Shown here: in pieces, positions 32,401 through 44,106 of the stretch
Layout of the letters: each line of letters starts with the position of its first letter
How positions within the stretch are numbered: position 1 is the stretch's first letter
DNA from: Cololabis saira
Lineage: Eukaryota > Chordata > Actinopteri > Beloniformes > Belonidae
Direction of reading: 5' to 3'
Assembly: GCF_033807715.1 (NCBI RefSeq)
Contig: NC_084591.1
Location: forward strand, 32,979,090 to 33,043,089
DNA: 64,000 nt
The notes under the pieces: model-generated
The model's input: only the letters and a program-made list of their open reading frames with translations
Database searches by the model: none
Told to the model about the DNA's origin: nothing
Translations under genes and position numbers: made by a program

Positions 32401-35400
32401 CTACACTGTTACATTAGAGCACTTAAACCCTCAGAAATAAAGCATTGGCTCCCGATAATGCTTAAACGAATAGAGTGCTATGGTGCTATATTCTCCTGCA
32501 TCCACCCCCACCACTGTTTTACACAACCATAGCACACTTGAAATGTTAAATTAATGGTTCATAACAAAAGATGATTACACCTGATAGAGTTGGGTTTGCA
32601 GGAATATCAGTCCACCATTTATTTTTAGGCAAAATAACCTTTTAAAGGACAGACAAAGAACTCATTTATAGGTGTGGAAAAGGTACACCAGGGTTTTTTT
32701 CAGGTCAAGGCACCATTGCCTTTTCTTTAATTACATAATAAGCACTGCTTTAACCTTCCATTTTTGAAATTTGCACCCTCAAAAGTTTCTCAAAAAAGCT
32801 TCTGATTCCTGCAGGTTTTCACTGAGAAATGCTTTATAGATTCCAATGGCAATGGTTTTAATAAAGTTGTATTTCTTATGAAACATTTAACTGTTAACTT
32901 CAATGTGAGTTGTTATTCACTTTTTATTTATAAAGCATCTATTACAACAGAAGTTGTCTCTAGGGGGTTTCCAGAGACCAGAACATGACCCTCGAGCAAT
33001 TATTACATAATCATAAACAATGGCAGGGTATCCCTATATGGGCTGTTTTAAAAACACCTGTAACTTTCTGAGAACTTGAGTTATTGTGTGATGTAAAGTA
33101 GCGTCCAGCAAGTGTTGCATACACTGGGCCTCTTTTCACCCGTTGTCAGGCCTTCCTGAATGACACACTTTAGTTAATGATATCTGAAGGACTGAATGCC
33201 ATCGTTAGAAAAAATAAAAAAATCTTTTTGAAGCCATGTTTACATTACATAACTCGTTTCTGAAAAAGATTATATATATATATACAGACTGATTAGATAA
33301 ATACCTTTTCTATTCTAAATGAGTTTAGGTTTGCAGCTTGTTATCATTGTGATAATCCTTTTTACATTTCATCCTGTTCACCAGTGTTGTAAAAGGGTTC
33401 AGGAGCATCACATCCTCAGCTTTGAATAGACCAAGGAGTTTATTTGTGTAACTTTGTTTGTTTGTAGTTGCTCTGGTCTCAGTTGGACTGAATGATTCAC
33501 CGACCAGTAAAACACCACAAAATAAGTATGCATTAGTTCTGTTCTGTCTGTAATATCTCAATGATCTGGAAGTGTTAAATTAATAGTAGTGTAGAACAAG
33601 CCATTTAATATAAACCAGACCAGACTCTAAACAGGCAGATAAAATAATACTTGAAATAATTATTAGCTGCAGTTCATGGGGTTGTTCTGAATTCATATCA
33701 AAATCTAAATAAATCCCTATCTAGTAATTACAAACTGTGAATGTGTGCATTTATGACAGATCAGCTGTTTCTACTGTAAGGAGGTGGACCCCTCCCCATC
33801 TACAATACAAACCAAAAGTTTGGACACTCTTCCCCATTTGTTTGAATGAGAAGGTGTGTCAAACTTTTGGTCTGTACTGTATAAAAGATGGAAGGATATC
33901 TAAAAGCCCTTTCTCTTTCTTCTTTTTTTCTTTATTTTGTGAATGCTGAGTTAGCGTTCACACTATTGTTAATTTGTTTTTCTTTAATTTGTTTCAACCT
34001 ATTATATCCACCCAGATATACATCATATGGTTCTCTGGCTGTTTAATATTTTTGAAGCTGTTCACCCATGATTATGTCCCCTTTCCTCGCTCAGTCCTGC
34101 TATGACTTGGTTCCTCAGAACTTCATACTGGGTGGGGTTTTTTTTTCTTACTTTCTTTTGTTTAAACTATGCAAGTTGTCTGTTTTAAACCTGTAAATCA
34201 CATTATGTTGCACACGTTGACAAAAACCATACCAAAAAATGGAGCAATTATATATGAGCATAGTTTAAGCTCAATATTCCATTCAAACTTATAACAAGTA
34301 ACAAGACTTTAGGCTGTTACAACATGATCCGGCTAGTTGAAATGTTTTATTGTGAAATATCACAGTTTATGGGTTGTTGTTGTTTTCTCTTCTATTTTGT
34401 GTTTTTAATGGATTTATATGTGGGGATGTTTAGGAACGTTAATGTGGAGGTCACGTGACCTTGACTGAGAGCAAATCTTCAAAAAGAAGATCTGCACATT
34501 ACACACCAAAACGTAGGAAAATGTCCTCTTTCACACAGTTTATCTACCAAAGCTGTGTAACTTACAGAGTTTGAAACAGAGAAGGTCTTTCTAAGCCTAT
34601 CCCTTTTTTTTTTTTTACTTTGTGTTTTTATTGAACACAAACAGAGTAATACACATTTACACTCTTTATCCATATTAACAGATACTAACAGAACAGGTGC
34701 AATCGTGTACAATGAAATAAAAGACATGAAAAGAAATAAAAAATAATAAACCAAAAAATCAAATAAAAGACGAGAGAGGAAAAATAAAAACAAAAGATTA
34801 ACAGGAGGTGTTCATAGCTTTGTCAATGCTTCTGTTATTAGCGCCCAGCGGTCACTGAACTCTAGTTTTTAGCCTTAAGCTTGCTGTAATTTTCTCCATC
34901 ATATACACGTCTTATCCTCTCTCTCCAGTGTGTCATGCTTGGGGACTGTGGTTTCAGCCAGTTGACTGTTATCATTTTTTTGGCGACTAAAAGCAGAATT
35001 CTCAGTAGAGAAGCCAGATCTCTCTCCATCATATCCTCCGGAAGTATACCTAGTATGACTAGGGCCGGCCCCATCGTAAAATCAACATGCAGAATCCGTT
35101 TAATCTCCAACTCAATCTTCTTCCAGAAATCAGTGAGCTTTGGGCAGTCCCAAAATATGTGTAAAGTCCCCAATCAGACCACGTCCTCGCCAACACAGCT
35201 CAGACATATTGCTTTATTTTGATGTGATGATAGGGACGTCAAACTACCGCATCTTCACCTTCCAGTCAAATTCCCTCCATAGTGGGCTATTAGTCAATCT
35301 ATGTCCTGCTTTAAATGTTTCTGCATTGGTCATCGGTTATTATAATGTTCATTTAGCCTATCCCTTTTTTAAATGAAAAAATCTGACTCATTTGGATAAA

Positions 35401-38400
35401 GACAGAAATGACCAGTGATTTATGATCGCCGCTGAGTTCTCATCTTTGACAGCTGGAAATTAAAAAAAACATAAGGTTCAGTTGATGCGCTTGGGGAAAG
35501 TTCTGCTCAGACACGACTGTCTTGTCTCACACCTGACAGCAGCAGGTGTTGGGTTGCCATGGAGACTAAACAGCAGGCAGGATCAAAGGGCTGACCTGAG
35601 ACACACACCTTCTGTACTGTGTATGAGGATGGATGATGGATCGGTGCTGTGGGTGTCTTTTCAACGCTGTTTTTTTTTTTTTTTACCTCTGAACTTCATT
35701 AAACCTGTTGGATGCACACCTGAGCAGCCCCTTCTCACCTTTATGTGCCTCGGCCTCCTGTTCCTTTCGTTCCACTTATCTTCCTCCTCCTCTTCCTGTT
35801 CTTCTCTCATTCTCCTCCAAAAGTCAAAGGATTTTTCAGTTTCTCATATACCGGTATTTCAAATATTCAGATTTATTTCAAGATTAACCCAGTCCTTCCA
35901 CTTTTTAGCCTTTCGGCTACAACCACAATTTATAAAAAAAGATTTACTGTGTAAATTGTAAACTTAAAAAAAAACAATGCAATGATTTGCAAATATAAAC
36001 ACGTTTTTGTTCCTGATAGAACAGAAACAACATATCAGACGTTACAACTGAGAAATGTTGCCATTTCATGCAAAAATATTAGCTAATTTTGAATCTGTTG
36101 CATTTTTGCTAAACTGTTTTGCTAAAGTCTGTTATGATTAAAGATTACTACATTTCAGCAGATTCTTTAAATATTTAAAGAAGAGTTCAGCTCTCGGCAT
36201 TCACACCCCTCTAGTTCAGATTGTTTAAGAAATTTTTGATCACAACTCTGCTGCTCGCATCAAATTCAAGAATATGTATTTTCTTGCGCATTTGCTATGC
36301 AAATGTCGATGGTATTGTTGTGACTGTCTGCAAAACACGACAAAGTTATGCCCATCTGCCTTGGAGCTTGGCGGAGGCTGTTTGTCATCACGGCTGTGAC
36401 GGGGCCGTCTGTTCCTAAACTCTGATGCTGCTTAATACCCAGAAAATGATAAGAGTTACGCAAACACAAGGAAGGAAGATGTCCTTTCCTGTGGAAAGCA
36501 GGAAATTGCTGCCTTTTCCTTTTGAATTTCTGAACAAAGCCAGAGAGACAACTTTTTTTTGTTTAAGTTTCCGTTCTCCAACTTTTCTTCTACCGAGTTG
36601 ACCTTTTTCTCTCAATAGAGCGTTTTGTGGAAAAACTTTGTGAAGATGCATTAAAAATGTGAGCGTATGTACTTTTGGAGCCATTACGCTTCATTTAAAA
36701 CACCACCGTTCCTCCTGTAAATGTTTTCAGCATACTTGGCAGGAAGGACGTTTCACACATCTTGGAGAATTACTGCAGCTCTGAGGGTTTATCTGCATCA
36801 GCTCCTTCTGCGTCTTGTTGCAGGTCCAGACTGCTGAGATCAAGGCGCTGTGCAGGTCAAGCCATCTGCTGCAGGACTTCCTGTTATTCCTGAAACTGTC
36901 CTTTTCATTGATTGCTGTGCTGTTTTTTTGTGGCTCAAGAATCAGTTTGCAGGACTTTTTACTTTACTTTATTTATTTCTCAGGACAATGCACATTGATG
37001 AACATATATACATATGTAAATGTGCCAGATTGTAGCATAAGGCTAGTTTCCATCTGTAGTCCAATATAGACTATGGACTAGGACCATTTAGGTGCCTCCT
37101 TTTTGGGATGATGTGAAGGAGGGCCTAAAGCTTTTGCAGAGTACTTTGACATAGCTGATGCAGCTATGCAACAGTGTCAAAGAAGGAGCACCTTTTAAAG
37201 CCATTTTCACTCATGTGAATACGTATTTAAAAAATGGGGCCACTTATTCCCACTTCACAACAGAAGGTGGTTGGTTGGAGATGTTCTCAAAACTAGACAT
37301 ACCCAGGAGTTCTTGTGTAGGCAGGGCTCAGGCAGGGCTCAGGCAGGGCAGGATACACACAGACTGTACACTTCAGGAATGGTAGTGATTTGTTGAGAGC
37401 ACGCCCAGAATGGTAAGGGCTCACATCTATTTTTTTTTATTTTTTTTTAATATGCCAGTACAAGGTGTGTTTGGCTCATAAGCAAGTAACAAGCCACGTA
37501 GTGGCCAACAGAGAGAAGTATGAACAACAACCTCAAGTCTATATACGGAAATATAAAGCTGGAATCCCCTTTTTTTTTTTTTTATTACATTTTGGGTGGA
37601 GAAAAGTGATTTCAAAGGCTTGTTATACAGCCCTCATATTGTATCTTCTCATGTTGCCAGTATGTGTAAAAATAATGACTGGACTGTACATCCGATATAA
37701 ATTCGTTATTGCTTCACGTGGGTGTTTGTGTGCAAAGGCCCTAAAATATAAGTCCAGATTCTAACCTCAGTGTTTGGTAGGGGTCAATGTCTAGCAGCTG
37801 AACACTCTTGCATATAATTAATGCCGTTTTCATGGATATACGATCCTTCAGTTGATGCTCATGGCCTACGCGTGACTGCTTTGGAAACCAAGAAGATGCT
37901 TGTCCAGGCAACATAAACATGATCCAAATATGCCAGCTAATAAAGAGACTGTTGGTTGTGTTATACTGGAGATTCCTCACCACCCATGGTTTCTCAAGCA
38001 AAAGAGAATGTGACACGAAAACTGAGTTAGATTTCACAGGGTTTGGTGATTTATTCCAAACATGCCATGTAGTTATAGGTCAGATACGCGTGGTGGTTCG
38101 GAGATGTTCTCTGCTGTGTTGACTGTGGTGAGTGACTAGTGTGTGTGAGTGTTTGTAGGGGCACACCCGGGCTGAGATTGGCTAATCAGCCAGGAGAGGT
38201 GATGGCAGACACCCGTCTGTCATGGGGGGTTCATTGGTTATACAGTCCAGCAGAGGTTGCCATTTGGAGCATTAGGGAATTCACACCACATCAGTGACCC
38301 CTACATCACAATAGACCCCCTGAATCCCATCATTGACTGAGAAAGGGAAGTCCAGATGTTTTTCAAAAAACACAAAGCAGATTCATTCAATATTAAACAC

Positions 38401-41400
38401 AAAATGGGCAAAATTGTATCCTGTACCCGGGTCTAGAGAACAGAAGTCTAGCAACAATCCAAGTCCTAAGAAAATGGTCTACAACTACTTTATGTTCCTG
38501 CCAGATGTTTGCTCAACAAAAAAACAGCCATGTTTCAATATTTGCTTAGTTTCTGTTAACCGTTTTATAAAGTGAAGGCTGCAGTTTGCCTTCTTGATGT
38601 CCCTGACCACCTTTTTTCTTTGCTCGTGTTTCTTTTTTCACAAGCGTTTGCTTCACATTACTACTTTAAAAAATGACGTCATGCTCCTGATCCACTCTGT
38701 GTTTACCGTCATAGAAGATGACTCAAGTTGTTGCCCTGTTTCGTTTTAGGCATTTTAATTTACGAATGAAGAGGGACACCAACTTGTTTTCCCAAGATTT
38801 GAAGGTGGATGTCTCAGGAGAAGAGATTCCATATGATACTTCTCACATCTACACTGGAGAAGTCTATGGTAAGATTGGAAAATGTATGAATTTAATTTGT
38901 TAAACTTGTACTAAGTGACTCGTGCGGTTGCTGCGTTCCTGGACTTTTGTAATTGGCAGTATGTGTTTTTTTATGATTCGGTGACCCGAGTCTGTGCAAA
39001 TCCTCTGAAACGCAGTGCTGTATTTTGATTCTCAGGTGAAAAGGGTACGCTAAGTCACGGCTCTGTAGTGGATGGTAAGTTTGAGGGCTTTATACAGACG
39101 TACCAAGGAACTTACTATGTGGAGCCCGCTGAGAGATACCTGGATGGAAAAGACGTGCCCTTCCATTCTGTCATCTACCATGAAGACGACATACGTATGT
39201 CCCTCACAACTTCATCCACACTCATATTTTAACCTGATTTGTTGTATTATCAAATGTCAGTAATTTGATTTGTGAAAATGGCAAAGTAGAAACTTTTGGC
39301 AGCTGAGCTGATTGAGGCAGACGAGTGCGATAGCCCTCCTGGGTGACAGAGATGCATAAGGTGTTCATTAGCTGAATAACTTCATCATTCTCTCCAGCTT
39401 CAGGCTTATTTAGGCAATTACACAATGTTGGTATTAATATTGAGCACAGAGTGCACTTCACTTTACCAGCACACCCTTATTACAAATCATCTGGGCACAT
39501 AACATGTGGCTTAGGGCTAAATGAGACAGGATTGTGAGAGGAGTCCCTGATGAGAGTGACAGGAGAGTAACAGCTCACACAGCAAAGCTAGGCTCAAGTA
39601 AGTACGTCCATTAGCTGACCACGAATAGCTCCAGCAGTAGTGTGACTCAGGGGGTTAAGGAGCTGACATTGTCTCCGTAATCCCAGCAATGTTTTGTTTG
39701 CCTCTGTCACTCAGACTACCCTCACAAGTACGGCCCAGAGGGAGGCTGTGCTGACAGCTCCGTGTTTGAGAAGATGAAGAGGTACCAAGCCTCTACGCTA
39801 GAGGAGCCAACCAAGGTGAACCCAGCGCACACCTCAGCCAGAGACTTTAATGAGGAGATTTAGGGAAATGTAACATTAGTTTTACTTAATCAAGGTGGTG
39901 TCAGTCTTTGTGCTGGTTTCATACGTCAAACTCAGAGCCGAGGGATATTGAATCATTTAGAAATCACACTAAGAAAAGCAAAATGTTAACATTTCAAATG
40001 TTAAATCATGTCAAATATTAAATCTAATTAATCCCAGATTCTGAGTTGTTACATGGGACGTATATATACAATACGGGGAAACCAGCAGTCACACCCGGCA
40101 CTTAATATCTCAATGTCTTTTGATTTGATTTTTACTTTCTTCCCTTTCATATTGTGCTATATATATTATACACAGTTATAAACCAGTTATTCTTAAACAA
40201 GTTAAAATATACAGTGTTTATCGTTCAAGAAGACCCGTTACTGGGGTCATAGTACTTTGTGAAACTAGGTCACAGATAATTGTTTAGTATATAACTTAAA
40301 ACATCCCCATATAATATCCTACAAGGGTTGTCCCTATGCTCAAGTCATCAGTTCATCGCTAATAAAGCTGCAATCTTTACAATTTTTAAAAACTGCTACA
40401 TAACAACAACAATACGCAAAAACTAAATGTTTTTTTGATATGTGAATGTTTCCTTCCAGTGTATTTTTACTCAAAATAGCTTAATTGTTGTTAAGTGTGA
40501 TATATATGACAGCAGAAGCCTCTTACTCAAATTAAATGTATGTAGCCTAATATTTGTTGTAACTTTAAATAGAATTATGTATGGAAAAAAGCTTATTAAA
40601 AACTTATAAAATGTATTCAAAATTTTAGCAGGATGTTTTTTTTTCCTTTTTTCTGTGGTTTTTGTTGTTAATTTTTCACCTTCCAAAATAATCTTGTGAC
40701 GTAGGAAGCTCACGGTCCCTGCAGAAATCCTGTTCATCAGACACATCCTAAAAATACTTCCTATCATTTATTTACTTACTGTGTGGGTTGACATGGTATA
40801 GGTATGTTTTATTCAGGCATCCATGTGTTCCTGCGTCTCACGTGTGCTTCTCGCACCAGGAGCTCCATACTGAGGAGAACTCTAATCACCCCGTCCTGCT
40901 GAGGAAGAAAAGGATGGCCCAGGCGGAGAAAAACACCTGCCAGCTGTTCATTCAGACTGATCACCTCTTCTTCCGCTATTACAAGACCAGAGAAGCAGTC
41001 ATAGCTCAGGTAAAGCAGTCACCTCCTCCATCCGTTTGTCTCTCAATCACTTCAATTATTTAATGCTGACTTATAAGCTTTGTGTAAAGGTTTGTTGTAA
41101 TAATGACACTTTCTGTTCAGTACAAACTTGAGTACAGAAAAGTGCACAAAGACATAATCTGAAAATGTTCCTAAAGTACTTTGTTGTTAAAGCATCTGAT
41201 AAAATAGAATTCAAACAACTTTTGTTTGGTTTATAAGCATTCATTTAGAAAAAAAGACATACCATATTTTCCGCACCATAAGGCGCACCGTCTTATAAGG
41301 TGCACCTTCAATAAATTACATATTTTAAAACTCTCTTCATATATAAGGCGCACGGAATATACGGTAAGATACCGTACTATAGTGGCTGGGGTTGAGTTAC

Positions 41401-44009
41401 GCGTCTACCTGATGGAGCTGCGCTACAGGAAATGCAAAAAAAAACAAGAAAAGTACTATAAGCTAAATCTACGAAACTAGCTTTCTTAAAACTTGGTGCA
41501 CTCCCAAAACAAACGCGGAGGGGAACTTTCCCAGTTCATTCCCGAATCCCTCGAAATCTTCTTCTTCCGTGTCGGAATGGAACAGCTGGGCAAGTGCGGC
41601 ATCCAATGGTCCCGGCTCCGTCTCGTCAGAGTCGCCATGATGCGAGTCAGCGTCGCTGCTGTTGCCTTGAACGTCTGTGACGTTTCCTGCCTTTGTGAAA
41701 GCTCGGACCACAGTTGAGGCTGATATATCAGCCCAGGTATCCACGATCCACTGGCGCAGATCATCTTCTCGCTTAATGTTGAATTCGCTCGCTGCTGCTC
41801 TATTACCATGTTCTACCGCGTAGCTGCTAGCCTTGAGTTTGAACTCTGCGTCGTAAGCGTGTCTCATAAAAGATGCCATTTTACACTAGTGATCTAGGAC
41901 TGTAATAAACATTTTTACTGCCGTTTTTAGCACTGTTACTTCGGCGACACCCGCTACAGTACCCAAAATCACCCTGACTACAGTAAAAGAGATCACCGTA
42001 ATGATCCTATATAAGGCGCACTGCAGGTTTTTGAGAAAATTAAAGGTTTTTAGGTGTGCCTTATAGTGTGGAAAATACAGGGATTAGTCACAGATCATAA
42101 ATCCAGAGGTCAAAGTTGAAACTGTCCTGTAGCTAACAGAATTATTTATTTAGTTTCTATTCAGCATTCTTTCATCTGGTATTTATTTCCATCTATTATG
42201 TCACCTGCCTTCAGACTCGAGTGTGGGACCAATGTCAACACTCGGAGCAATTAAACAAGTGACCTACAACATCAGTCTTAATGAAAAGACATCCCTGCTC
42301 TTCAAATTTAATACGTCAGCTTTAATAGTTAATTTCCCTTCAGGGATTAATAAAGTATTTTGAATGGTATTGAACTATATTAATGCGAAAGTAAACGTGA
42401 ACTGGCAGTAAATATATATATACACAAAAATAACCAGGGATTTTAATTAGATATGTTTTATTGGTTACATTTTATTTATAGTGGTTTCTCGGTTTTTAAA
42501 TTACTTCCATCTAACTCTTTATGTGCTTTTAGTTTTCTCAATGTTATAGTTGTCTGCTGTAGGAGTCTGGCTATACGATGCTTGATGTTGGGCCTGGTAG
42601 CTGGCCCTGTAGCTGCCAGTTAATTTGAGTTTCCTCTTCATGTCTTACACTTTCAGATCTCCACTCACGTTAAGGCCATCGATGCCATCTATCAGGGCAC
42701 AGACTTCATGGGTATTCGTAACATCAGCTTCATGGTAAAAAGGATCAGGGTAAGTCTGGTGCTGATGTGCTGCTTTCACATTTCTGTTGCGGTTCTGGTC
42801 TCCGTCCTCCCTTCTGAACTCAATCCTCTCGCTCCTTCACAGATAAACATAACCTCTGATGAAAAAGATGGGTCCAACCCGTTCCGCTTTGCCAACATCG
42901 GGGTGGAGAAGTTCCTTGAGCTGAACTCGGAGCAGAACCACGACGACTACTGCTTGGCTTACGTCTTCACAGACAGAGATTTTGATGACGGGGTGCTGGG
43001 ACTGGCCTGGGTGGGAGCCCCCTCAGGTACGAAAACAGCCTGCAGACCTGGAGTCCGAGTCATTAACCAGATATCAGAGTCCCTTTTTAAACTGTTTAAC
43101 TAGTCTTTATACCACATTTTAAGCGTCTCTAATGATAGATGTTGATGTTACCTTCAAAAACATATTACCCATGGAGATGCTTACTGGACCTTGCGTGAGA
43201 CTTCTCTCATCACCGATAGCTAACTTAGCATCCTCTGTTGCGTGTTTAGAGCCTGGTTCTTGGCAGTTTCTGTTTCTTTTGTCCAAAGTGACCTGCGGTG
43301 AAAGTCACTTTACATGAACATGTTTACGGTTTAACTGATTGTTTTAACGCTAGTGAGGAAATGCCTGGTTTGTAACTGTCTGCACCAACTTGTGCTTTTC
43401 TTTCCAGGGAGCTCTGGAGGCATCTGTGAAAAAAGCAAGCTTTACTCTGATGGAAAAAAGAAGTCTCTCAACACTGGCATAATTACAGTGCAGAACTACG
43501 CCTCCCACGTACCTCCGAAAGTCTCTCACATCACTTTCGCACATGAAGTAGGACACAACTTTGGCTCCCCGGTACGTTACCCGAATGTGGAGCATTTGTG
43601 CCTGCTTCTAAAGAGTTTATGAGCGTTTTACTTCTCTTTCTCTTCTGAAAACTAAATTAGTTTTTCTTCTTCACTGTAAGCATGACTCTGGATCTGAGTG
43701 CACCCCAGGAGAGTCCAAAAGCCAAGACATGAAGGAGAAGGGAAATTTTATCATGTATGCACGAGCCACATCGGGAGACAAACTCAACAACAATAAATTC
43801 TCCGTCTGTAGCATTCGCAACATCAGCCAGGTGCTGGATAAGAAGAGAGGCAACTGCTTTGTCGGTACGTTTCACTGTTTTCTCACTTCTCCTTTTCCTG
43901 TCAAGTGAGCGTCTTGGAGGCTATCGATGCACTCGCAGGTCGAGATTAGCTTTGAAACGCATGTTGGCATTGGACCAGTGTCCTCTTTGGTTTTTGTGTA
44001 CCTTTTTTA

Positions 44010-44106
<97 letters not shown>

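Noticed and set aside
41262..42081. A host gene in adam10 intron 6
   Set aside because: Inverted ends and the pogo-type helix-turn-helix show it is a deleted transposon.
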